The notes below the pieces were generated by a model that had not been told where the DNA came from, made no database searches, and saw only the letters and a program-made list of their open reading frames with translations. Positions 19,888 through 27,326 of a stretch of 64,000 nt of DNA are shown one piece after another. Each line of letters opens with the position of its first letter. Position 1 is the first letter of the stretch. Source of the DNA: Methylosinus sporium (GTDB lineage: Bacteria; Pseudomonadota; Alphaproteobacteria; Rhizobiales; Beijerinckiaceae); the NCBI RefSeq assembly GCF_003113265.1, contig NZ_PUIV01000012.1:1-64000 (forward strand). The letters run 5' to 3'. Made by a program: the position numbers and the translations under genes.

Positions 19888-19992
19888 TCAACGGAACAAT
19901 TGCGACAATTGGTGCATCACGATGAGGAAGAAGGCGAGCACTCCGCCAATTCCCATCAAAGCTTTCACGACGCCCGCGCTGCTCGTCTGCAT
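19888..19992 (-). CDS. Small single-pass membrane protein, 34 residues
   Basis: Reading leftward from the ATG at 19992 gives a protein starting MQTSSAGVVKALMGIGG, with a hydrophobic stretch continuing VLAFFLIVM and ending HQLSQLFR. One membrane helix is clear. AAGGAG lies eight bases before the ATG, an excellent ribosome site, and there is no larger competing gene. I do not know a family. Small proteins of this type often bind larger membrane complexes. Confidence 0.55.
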   Translation of the reverse strand: MQTSSAGVVKALMGIGGVLAFFLIVMHQLSQLFR

Positions 19993-20192
19993 GGCTCCCG
20001 CTCCTTGTTCGGTTGCGACAAAAGCGAGGCTAACGGAGCGAAAACGTCGTTAAACCGCCAAGATTCGCGCGCCGACGGGTCCAAAGATGCGAGGCGGCCG
20101 GTAGTGTCGCAGTTTAAATTTTGACGGTCTTGACACGGGCTCTCGCTGCTCCCATTCGGTGGTATGCTTAGCCACAAGCAGGAGCGTTAACA

Positions 20193-20576
20193 ATGCGATC
20201 AAACTCTCGTATCCAGGATGTCCTCCCCACGTTGAATGACCCGGAGGAATACGTGCGAGGCATCGTTGCCAGCTTCATACACGGGAAATTCTCCCCGGAT
20301 GAGGCAACGATTAGGATCGGTGTATCTGGAGATGGCTATGCGCCACATTACTGCATTGAACAGGGTAGCGTGACTGTGGAGCTAAGCGGGCAGGAGCCCC
20401 TTCTAGTAGGAAAAAAGATAACGGGATATCAGCGCCGATTCGTTTTCGATGGCAGATCGCATAAGCCGATTTTGGGAGATCAACCCAAGGGAATGGGATG
20501 GAGTTCGGAAGCTATGACGTTCGCGGAAGTCCAAGCCATATTGGGTAATCTCAGGTCAAGCAAAAAGGCGCATTGA
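20193..20576 (+). CDS. Hypothetical protein of atypical composition, 127 residues
   Basis: Unrecognised soluble protein: MRSNSRIQDVLPTLNDPEEY, then IRIGVSGDGYAPHYCIEQGS and a beta-rich middle, ending EVQAILGNLRSSKKAH. No signal peptide or membrane segment. Codon use is far less GC-rich than in the flanking genes, and the upstream 100 bases are also AT-richer, pointing to horizontal transfer. A modest AGGAGCG ribosome site precedes the ATG by about 8 bases. No mobility gene is adjacent. Confidence 0.6.
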   Translation: MRSNSRIQDVLPTLNDPEEYVRGIVASFIHGKFSPDEATIRIGVSGDGYAPHYCIEQGSVTVELSGQEPLLVGKKITGYQRRFVFDGRSHKPILGDQPKGMGWSSEAMTFAEVQAILGNLRSSKKAH

Positions 20577-20717
20577 TCCCGACAGGCCTCAAAAGGCGAA
20601 AGCCGCCCCGCTGACGCCACCCGACATGGGGCCCCGTCACTTGACAGAGCCGGCGCGCCCGGAGGAAGCTGCCGGCGGCCCTACGAAAAGAGCAATAATG
20701 CCGAGTGGAGGGGTCCA

Positions 20718-22202
20718 ATGTCGCGACCCTTCGCCTATAGCCTGTCGCGCGAGATCGATCCGCGCCGCGGCGCGCCCCTCTATCTGCAGATCGTCCATGC
20801 GCTCATTCACGATGTGAGGAGCGGACGGCTCGCGCCGGGCGCGGCTCTGCCCAGCAGCCGCGAGCTCGCCGAATCGCTCGGCGTCAATCGCAAGACCATC
20901 GTGCTGGCCTATGACGAGCTGGTCGCCCAGGGCTGGTTCGCCACCCATGGCACGCGCGGCACTTTCGTCTCCGCCGAGCTGCCGGAGACGCTGCCGGCGC
21001 CGCGTAAAGCCTCCGCCGATCCGCGCACGCCCGGCTTTCCCTTCCGCGCGACGCCCGACCCCGCCTTTGTGCCGGCCGGCGAGGGGCTGGCCATAGACGA
21101 CGGGCTTCCCGACGCCCGGCTCTTCTCGATCGACACTCTGCTCGGCGCCTATCGCGACGCCGGACGGCGCGCCGCGCGCTGCGGCGGGCTCGGCTATGGC
21201 GATCCGCGCGGAACCGGCGAGCTGCGCCGCGCCATAGCGGCGATGCTGGCCTCGCATCGCGGCCTCATCGTGGACGCGGAGGATGTGTGCGTCACGCGCG
21301 GCAGCCAGATGGGCATTTTCCTCGCCGCCCGCATTCTCGTCGCGCCGGGCGACGTCGTGCTGGTGGAGGGTCTCGGCTATTCGGCGGCGCGCGCGGCCTT
21401 CGCCGCCGCCGGCGCCGAGGTGATCGGCGTCCGCCTGGACGAGGACGGCGTCGATGTGGAGGACGTCGAGCGCCTGTGCCGCGGGCGGCCGGTGCGCGCG
21501 ATCTATGTGACGCCGCACCATCAGTTTCCGACCACTGTTCCGCTGACCCCGGAGCGGCGGCTGCGCCTCTTGGACCTTTCCGCCAAATATGAGTTCGCGA
21601 TCATCGAGGACGATTACGATCACGAATATCATTTCGAGCGCCAGCCGCTGCTGCCCATGGCCAGCTATGCGCCGGGGCGCGTGATCTATGTCGGCTCAAT
21701 GTCCAAGCTGCTGCTGCCGGGATTGCGCATCGGCTATGTCGTCGCGCCGCCGCCGGTGGTGCGATCCATGGCCAACGCCGCCGCCGGCGTCGATCGCCAG
21801 GGCAATGCGCTGACCGAGCTCGCCGTAGCCGCTCTCGTCGATTCCGGCGAGCTGCGCCGCCATGTGCGCAAGGCGCGCCAGATCTATGCGCAGAGGCGCG
21901 ACGCTTTCGGCGCGTCGCTCGCCCGCGCCTTCGGCGACGCGATCCGCTTTCGCATCCCGGCGGGCGGCCTCGCCTTTTGGACGACCTTCCGCGAGGAGGC
22001 GACGCTCGACGCGCTGGAGCGCGACGCCGCCGCCAATGGCCTGCGCTTCTTGCCGTCGACCTGCTTCGCGGCGCCGCCGCAGCGCGGGCGCGGGCTGCGG
22101 CTCGGCTTCGGCAGCCTCGACGCCGGCGAGGCGGAGCGCGTCATCGGGCGCCTGCGCCGCGCGGCCGGCGCCAGCATCGCCGAAAGCACGCTATCTTGCT
22201 GA
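20718..22202 (+). CDS. MocR/PdxR family transcription regulator
   Basis: Regulator of 494 residues made of an N-terminal GntR winged helix-turn-helix (about 18-85, PLYLQIVHALI..LPSSRELAESLGVNRKTI) joined to a class I aminotransferase-like domain. The PLP lysine is K330 in VGSMSKLLLPGLRIGY. Members sense PLP, amino acids or related compounds and often control a neighbouring gene. The next gene is serine acetyltransferase, 70 bp downstream and co-directional, so regulation of serine/cysteine or vitamin B6 metabolism is possible; this is inference. Confidence 0.9.
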   Translation: MSRPFAYSLSREIDPRRGAPLYLQIVHALIHDVRSGRLAPGAALPSSRELAESLGVNRKTIVLAYDELVAQGWFATHGTRGTFVSAELPETLPAPRKASADPRTPGFPFRATPDPAFVPAGEGLAIDDGLPDARLFSIDTLLGAYRDAGRRAARCGGLGYGDPRGTGELRRAIAAMLASHRGLIVDAEDVCVTRGSQMGIFLAARILVAPGDVVLVEGLGYSAARAAFAAAGAEVIGVRLDEDGVDVEDVERLCRGRPVRAIYVTPHHQFPTTVPLTPERRLRLLDLSAKYEFAIIEDDYDHEYHFERQPLLPMASYAPGRVIYVGSMSKLLLPGLRIGYVVAPPPVVRSMANAAAGVDRQGNALTELAVAALVDSGELRRHVRKARQIYAQRRDAFGASLARAFGDAIRFRIPAGGLAFWTTFREEATLDALERDAAANGLRFLPSTCFAAPPQRGRGLRLGFGSLDAGEAERVIGRLRRAAGASIAESTLSC

Positions 22203-22272
22203 TCGTTCGGCCGATCTGGACGAAGACGGCCGCTCGAGCCAAATTGAGGACCTTCGAATGAGGAGACGCCCG

Positions 22273-23124
22273 ATGGGAGCGACGCAGGACAATAGCCGCG
22301 CGATCGTCGCCGACGCTGCGGGTCGCGACGCGCTCTGGGAGCATATCCTCCGCGAGGCCGAGGACATTCTGGCGCGCGAGCCGGCGATGGCGAGCCTGGC
22401 GCTGACCTTCGTCCTCAATCGCCGCTCCTTCGAGGATGCGGTGGCGCGGCGTTGCGCGGCGCGTCTCGGCGGCGCGGTGACGGAAGATCTGCTCTTCGAC
22501 GCCTTCGCCCGCGCGCTCGACGCCGATCCGGCGATCGGCGACGCTTTTCGCGCCGACATAAAGGCCGTCGTCGAGCGCGACGCCGCCTGCGGAAGGCTGA
22601 TCGAGCCGCTGCTCTTCTTCAAAGGCTTTCACGCCATCGAGACGCATCGGCTGGCGCATTGGCTGTGGACCAATGGCCAGACCGATCTCGCGCTCTATCT
22701 GCAGAGCCGCTCGTCGGACGCGTTTCAGACCGACATTCATCCGGCGGCGCGCTTCGGCCGCGGCATATTCCTCGATCACGCCACCGGCCTCGTCGTCGGC
22801 GCGACGGCGGTTGTGGAGGACGATGTCTCCATTCTGCAGAGCGTGACGCTGGGCGGCACCGGCAAGGAGAGCGGCGACCGCCATCCCAAGGTGCGGCGCG
22901 GCGTGATGATCGCCGCCGGCGCGAAGATACTCGGCAACATCGAAATCGGCGCCTGCTCGCGCGTCGCGGCAGGCTCTGTCGTTCTGCATCCCGTGCCGCG
23001 CAATTCCACCGTGGCCGGCGTGCCGGCGAAGGTGGTGGGAACCGCCGGCTGCGCCGAGCCGGCGCGCGACATGGATCAGTTCCTGAACGGCCTGTCCTAC
23101 GATTCGTTCAGCTATTCCATTTGA
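22273..23124 (+). CDS. cysE: Serine O-acetyltransferase
   Basis: Enzyme of 283 residues that acetylates serine to O-acetylserine, the acceptor for sulfide in cysteine synthesis, so it complements the sulfur operon at 1276-7418. N-terminal helical SAT domain (EHILREAEDILAREPAM), then the left-handed beta-helix with DIHPAARFGRGIFLDHATG, GGTGKESGDRHPKV and IEIGACSRVAAGSVVL. ATG 22273 has GAGGAG seven bases upstream; an ATG at 22258 is also possible. It may be co-transcribed with the MocR gene. Confidence 0.93.
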   Translation: MGATQDNSRAIVADAAGRDALWEHILREAEDILAREPAMASLALTFVLNRRSFEDAVARRCAARLGGAVTEDLLFDAFARALDADPAIGDAFRADIKAVVERDAACGRLIEPLLFFKGFHAIETHRLAHWLWTNGQTDLALYLQSRSSDAFQTDIHPAARFGRGIFLDHATGLVVGATAVVEDDVSILQSVTLGGTGKESGDRHPKVRRGVMIAAGAKILGNIEIGACSRVAAGSVVLHPVPRNSTVAGVPAKVVGTAGCAEPARDMDQFLNGLSYDSFSYSI

Positions 23125-23178
23125 CCGGCGCGCATTCACCCTCCCCTGTAGGGGGAGGGTCGGCCGGCGATAGCCGGA

Positions 23179-23272
23179 CGGGGTGGGGTTCGCCGGCGAA
23201 GACTCGGGGTTTCACCCCCTCCCGAGCGCATTCGCGCTCGACCTCCCCCCTCGAGGGGGAGGTAGAAACGCC
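23179..23272 (-). repeat. About 95-nt dispersed repeat (copy 2, inverted)
   Basis: The reverse complement of this stretch aligns along its length with 17767-17862. Just upstream, 23134-23165 carries another stem (CACCCTCCCC TGTAGG GGGAGGGT) and GCCGGCGATAGCCGG. The element fills the gap between convergent cysE and the 23294 gene, where it could also end transcription. Confidence 0.8.
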
Positions 23273-23293
23273 TCACTGCGGCGGCGTCTGCCG

Positions 23294-23584
23294 TCACGGC
23301 GTCTCTTGGCCGACGCGCCCGGCGAGTTGCGCGAAGGAGAAGCTTTCTCCAGCGGCCGATTCGCGCAGAGCGAGACGCAGCAGCCGCGCGGGAAAGCAGA
23401 TGGCTTCCACATTGGAGTCGCGCATGTCGCGCGGCCGCAACGGATCATTGGCGAGCGAGAGCTCGACGTCGACGAGCAGCGCGTCGATCTCCTCCTGTGC
23501 GAGCGCGCCCTTGTCGCGCAATGCGCCGAACAGCGCCGCGAGTATGGCGTAGACGCCTTCGAGCTGAAGATTGGCCGTGTTCAT
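23294..23584 (-). CDS. Conserved hypothetical protein, 96 residues
   Basis: Small soluble, mostly helical protein beginning MNTANLQLEGVYAILAALFG. The stretch DKGALAQEEIDALLVDVE followed by RPRDMRDSNVEAICFPARLL resembles short conserved alphaproteobacterial proteins of unknown function. GGAGG lies upstream of the ATG at a workable distance. It is 85 bp downstream of the rhodanese-ankyrin gene on the same strand, so they may be co-transcribed. No function proposed. Confidence 0.65.
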   Translation of the reverse strand: MNTANLQLEGVYAILAALFGALRDKGALAQEEIDALLVDVELSLANDPLRPRDMRDSNVEAICFPARLLRLALRESAAGESFSFAQLAGRVGQETP

Positions 23585-23669
23585 TCATCGCCTCCGCGCA
23601 GAGCCCCTCGAGCGGAACCGATGGCGCGGAGATTCGATCCATCGGCGCTCTGAATTTATTTCCGCCGGC

Positions 23670-24464
23670 TCACGAAGCCGTCGCCATGGCTTTGCGCCGC
23701 TTCACTTCCGCGCGCATCAGATCGAGGCATTCCCTGGTGGAGGCCATGTCCAGCGCGGTGAGGCCGAGGTCGGTCTCGAACGCGGGATCGGCGCCCGCCG
23801 CCATCAATTGCGCCACGGCGCGGGCGCGCCCGGAAGAGGCGGCGAACATCAGCGGCGTCGCGGCGTTCACATTTATGTGCTGAATGTCGATTCCGGCGCG
23901 GATCAGCAGCGCGATATTCTCCTCTCTCTCGCCGACGCAAGCGAGCCACAGCGCCTGATTGCCATCCACATTGGTCGCGTGAATATCCGCGCCCGCCTGC
24001 AGCAGCTCGGCGACGAGGGCCGGCGGGGCGAGGCGCGCCGCGACCATCAGCGGCGTCACATTGTCCTTGTTGCGGCCATTGGCGTCGCCGGGCGCAAAGC
24101 CGTGCTCGGCGAGAAAAGCCTCGAGCTCCGGGCCGAGCGCCACGGAAGCCGGCGCGGAGCGCGCGGCGATCGCCCAGGCCTCATAGCCGCCATCGAGGCT
24201 GTAGACGTCTAAAAACCCCTGCTCGGCGAAATATTTGGCGTAGGCTTGGCTGGAATTGCCGTGATAGCAGCAAAAAACCACCGCCCGATCCTTCGGCGTC
24301 AGCGTGACGAAGGAGGAGATATTCTCCCGCGTCGCCAGCTCCGCGCCGTCGATATGGCCGCGCGCGAAAGACTCCGGATCGCGAACATCGATGACGAGCG
24401 CGCGCCCGCGCCCGATGATGTTGCGCGCCGCCGTGACGTCGATCCTGCGAAAGCTCGCTTGCAT
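23670..24464 (-). CDS. Rhodanese domain fused to ankyrin repeats
   Basis: Cytosolic protein of 264 residues. Residues 5-105 are a single rhodanese (sulfurtransferase) domain of GlpE type with the active loop CYHGNSS, catalytic C66, and VIDVRDPESFARGHIDGA. Residues 110-250 hold three to four ankyrin repeats (NVTPLMVAARLAPPALVAELLQAGAD, split across units; GNQALWLACVG; ATPLMFAASSGRARAVAQLM). The combination suggests sulfur-transfer activity directed by protein contacts. ATG 24464 has a GGGGAGAG site; longer frames add low-complexity sequence only. Confidence 0.88.
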   Translation of the reverse strand: MQASFRRIDVTAARNIIGRGRALVIDVRDPESFARGHIDGAELATRENISSFVTLTPKDRAVVFCCYHGNSSQAYAKYFAEQGFLDVYSLDGGYEAWAIAARSAPASVALGPELEAFLAEHGFAPGDANGRNKDNVTPLMVAARLAPPALVAELLQAGADIHATNVDGNQALWLACVGEREENIALLIRAGIDIQHINVNAATPLMFAASSGRARAVAQLMAAGADPAFETDLGLTALDMASTRECLDLMRAEVKRRKAMATAS

Positions 24465-24541
24465 TGCCGCATCTCTCCCCTTCGATCGCCACGCGACATG
24501 CGAAGACGGGGCCAACAGCTCGCGCCACAGCTCCGGGACTG

Positions 24542-24679
24542 AGGGCGATCGGGTGAAGGACAACAATCCTCCCCCTCATGCTGAGGAGGCTCCGCAGGAG
24601 CCGTCTCGAAGCACGTGGGGGTGTTCCAAATGGCTGTGTATGAAGGTTTCCCCGTCCTTAACCTTCACCCGATCGCCCT
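24542..24679. repeat. Repeat element bounded by 18-bp perfect inverted repeats
   Basis: AGGGCGATCGGGTGAAGG at 24542-24559 is exactly inverted at 24662-24679. The 102-bp centre contains CCTCCCCCTCATGCTGAGGAG and CTCCGCAGGAG-type stems followed by TCTCGAAGCAC, the hallmark of a common alphaproteobacterial palindromic repeat. It fills most of the gap between the divergent rhodanese and symporter genes, so any promoters lie inside or at its edges. Confidence 0.8.
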
Positions 24680-24747
24680 GGGCTCAGGGACCGCGCGCGC
24701 TGGTTTTCGGCGTTCTCGTCGGCTAGGCTCGCCGAAGGAGAGCGGAT

Positions 24748-26517
24748 ATGCGGGATGTGGCGGAGACTTTCGAGGACAGGGCGCGGCTCGACGGCCGCAT
24801 CGCGCTGGCGATCGTCACTTTCGCCACGGCCTATGGGCTCATCGCTCTGCTCGATCGCGTCGGCGCGCCGGAGCGGCTGGTGGCGCTGGTCTCGCCCTAT
24901 TTCACCGTGGTCGCTCTGGCCGCGCTCGGCTTTCTGCTGCATTCGATGCGCGTCTCCTTCTATTACGCCGCGGGGCGGGCGGCGCCGGCGGCCTATGCCG
25001 GCTTCGCCCAGGCGGCCCTCGTCACCGGCCTCGCGGCGCCTTTCGCGGCTCGGCTCACCGGCGCCGGCTCGCCGCTCGGCGTGACGCTCGGCCTGCTGCT
25101 GGGGGTCGCGCTCATCGGCGCGGCGACCGGCCCGATGCTGCGCAAGACCGGGGCCTTTTCGCTGTCCGATCTGCTGGCGGCGCGCTTTTCGCGCATGGAG
25201 CCGCGGCTCGGCATGATCGTCGTCGCCGCGCTCACCTCGGGGATCGTCGCTCTGGCCGGCTATCAGACGGCGGTGGACGCTCTCGTCGGCTTCACCGGCG
25301 CGGGCCGTCCTTTCGCGGCTTTCTTCATCGGCGCGGCGATATTGCTGATCGCCGGGCCGGGCGGCGTCGGCGGCGTGCTGTGGAGCGCCTGCGCGGCGGC
25401 CGGCGTGCTGATCGCCGGCTTTGCCCTGCCGCAGATCGCGCTGTCGCTCCAAGGCTATCCGACGCCTCTGCCGCTCATCGGCGATCAGACCGCCTGGAGC
25501 GACGCCGTCCGCGTCATCGAGAATTGGCGGCTCGCGCGGCCGGCGCCGGCGGCGCTCGAGATCACGACCATGCTCGGCCTCGCCCTCGGGCTGGCGACGC
25601 TCGCGCCGGCGCTGGAGCCCGCCGTGACGACGAAAGACGCGGCGGCGGCGCGCCGGGCCGGCGTCGCGGCCCTGTTCTGGACCCTGGCGGCGGCGGCGCT
25701 GATCACGGCGACGGTCGCCTCCTCGGCGCTGATCGTCTCCAATGTCGCCGTCGGCCAGACGCCCGAGCGGCTGCCGGAATCGATCTATTCGGCGAGCGCG
25801 CGCGGGCTGGTGCAGATTTGCGGCGCGCGGGTCGACGGGCCGGCGCAGGCGCGCGCGGCCTGCCTCGCCCGCAAGCTGCCGCCGGCCGCGCCCTTGCGGC
25901 CCGAGGATATTTCCGTGCGCGCGGAATATCTCATCGGCGGCCTGCCGCAATTGGCCAAGCTCGGCGCGGCGCTCACCGGCCTTCTCGCCTCGGGGATCAT
26001 CGCCGCCGGCCTCGCTCTGGCGGCGGCCAGCCTGCACGCCTGCGCCGCCGCCGTCGGCCATGACGCGCTCTATCGGCTGCGCGCCGAATCCGCGCTGACG
26101 AGCCGGCGCCTCGCCATCACGCGGCTGGCGCTGGTGGGCGTCACCGCGCTCGGCTCGGCGACCAGCGCCGCCAATGCGATCGACGCGCGCACGCTGGTCG
26201 GCATGGCGCTCGCGCTGTCGGCGGCGGTCTTCGTCCCGCTCGTCGGCCTCGCGCTCTTCGCGCGCGCTCAGGACCGGGACGCGATGATCGGCCAAATCGC
26301 CGGCCTCGCGACAATGGCGGCGACGCTCGTGCTCGACAGCGCGCCGCCGGACATAGAACAGCTCGCCTGGGCGGGACTCTGCGGCGCGGTCGCCGGCCTG
26401 CTCGCCGGCGGCTTTTCCGCGCAGGCTTTTTCGCAGGCGACGCCGGAGTCGCGCGGTTTCGTCGAGGAGATTTGGCGGGGCGACGGAAATGCGCTGCGCG
26501 AGGACAAGGGCGTGTGA
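24748..26517 (+). CDS. Sodium:solute symporter-like membrane protein
   Basis: Integral membrane protein of 589 residues with about 12-14 hydrophobic segments. The order of helices and stretches such as LHSMRVSFYYAAGR, GPMLRKTGAFSLSDLLAARF and SGIVALAGYQTAVDAL resemble the SSS family branch of ActP/YwcA-like proteins, which import acetate or other short organic acids with sodium. Substrate cannot be read from sequence. A Cys-containing loop (QICGAR..ARAACLARK) near residue 360-375 is unusual. AGGAGAG lies close upstream of the ATG. It stands alone. Confidence 0.75.
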   Translation: MRDVAETFEDRARLDGRIALAIVTFATAYGLIALLDRVGAPERLVALVSPYFTVVALAALGFLLHSMRVSFYYAAGRAAPAAYAGFAQAALVTGLAAPFAARLTGAGSPLGVTLGLLLGVALIGAATGPMLRKTGAFSLSDLLAARFSRMEPRLGMIVVAALTSGIVALAGYQTAVDALVGFTGAGRPFAAFFIGAAILLIAGPGGVGGVLWSACAAAGVLIAGFALPQIALSLQGYPTPLPLIGDQTAWSDAVRVIENWRLARPAPAALEITTMLGLALGLATLAPALEPAVTTKDAAAARRAGVAALFWTLAAAALITATVASSALIVSNVAVGQTPERLPESIYSASARGLVQICGARVDGPAQARAACLARKLPPAAPLRPEDISVRAEYLIGGLPQLAKLGAALTGLLASGIIAAGLALAAASLHACAAAVGHDALYRLRAESALTSRRLAITRLALVGVTALGSATSAANAIDARTLVGMALALSAAVFVPLVGLALFARAQDRDAMIGQIAGLATMAATLVLDSAPPDIEQLAWAGLCGAVAGLLAGGFSAQAFSQATPESRGFVEEIWRGDGNALREDKGV

Positions 26518-26687
26518 GGCGCCCGGCCGATGTCGGAGCGCCCTATCCTTCCCGGCCTTTTCTGCTATAAGCCCCTCGCGCGCTCGGGTTTACCCGGGCG
26601 GCTCCGCTCGCGGCGACCCTCGCTGGACGACATCCCGGCCCCGGCCGCGGCTTGCGGATCCACACCAGAAAAGAAAAGGACCGACCG

Positions 26688-26957
26688 ATGTCGATCACCG
26701 CCGAGCGCAAGCAGTCGCTCATCAAAGAATATGCGATCAAGCCGGACGACACCGGCTCGCCCGAGGTTCAGGTTGCGATCCTCACCGAGCGCATCACCAA
26801 TCTGACCGAGCACTTCAAGACCCATGTGAAGGACAATCATTCGCGTCGCGGTCTCTTGAAGCTCGTGTCGCAGCGTCGCCAGCTGCTCGACTATGTGAAG
26901 TCGAGAGACGAGCCGCGCTATCGCTCCATCATCGAGCGTCTCGGCATCCGTCGCTGA
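26688..26957 (+). CDS. rpsO: Ribosomal protein S15
   Basis: Small-subunit protein of 89 residues that binds 16S rRNA at a three-way junction. Typical sequence: [19 protein letters not shown], then [20 protein letters not shown] and [12 protein letters not shown]. The internal ATG at 26688 gives the family start and has AAAGGA upstream. It precedes pnp, the conserved order in proteobacteria, where S15 and PNPase expression are both autoregulated. A TATAAG box near 26566 may be its -10. Confidence 0.97.
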   Translation: MSITAERKQSLIKEYAIKPDDTGSPEVQVAILTERITNLTEHFKTHVKDNHSRRGLLKLVSQRRQLLDYVKSRDEPRYRSIIERLGIRR

Positions 26958-27326
26958 GCCTGGGTCGCTGCGCTTTCGCACGGCCGCTGGACGGCCCTCG
27001 AAAGCGCATTAGAGAATGCGAGATCGCGGTCCGCCGCGATTTCGCGTATGAGAAGAGAGTTCGGCCGAACGATTCGGCCTTAATTGCCGGAAGGGATGCG
27101 CGAAAGGGCGGCCCTTCCCTCCTTCGGCGGGCGGCATGGGTCGCGCCGCCACCCTCGGCAGGATCGTCATGGCAGGATCGCCGGACGCTGCGGCGAGGAC
27201 TTTCGAAGCGTTCGCGGCTTCGCGTCTTTGAAAATCCCCGCCCCGCAGCCTCTCGCCGTCTTGCCCATGACGCCTCGCCAGCAGCCGACGCGCAATGGGG
27301 CGCGTCATGAGAGGAAGACGAAAGAC
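26958..27326. other. rpsO-pnp intergenic leader, 369 bp
   Basis: This region holds a series of stems: GCGCTTTCG (26970-26978) with CGAAAGCGC (26999-27007), then GATCGCGG/CCGCGATT and TTCGGCCGAA-type palindromes up to about 27085. In other bacteria an RNase III-cut stem in this place starts PNPase autoregulation; these stems could serve the same role, which is inference. The 200 bases before pnp look unstructured. Confidence 0.5.
26970..27007 (+). terminator. Stem-loop after rpsO
   Basis: A 9-bp perfect stem (GCGCTTTCG with CGAAAGCGC) encloses a second GGCCG..CGGCC stem. No T-run follows, so it is more likely an attenuator or RNA-processing site than a full terminator between rpsO and pnp. 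Confidence 0.45.

Noticed and set aside
24615-26063. 482-codon frame overlapping the symporter gene on the same strand
   Set aside because: Arg/Ala/Gly-rich off-frame translation of the symporter gene, which has clear membrane helices in its own frame.
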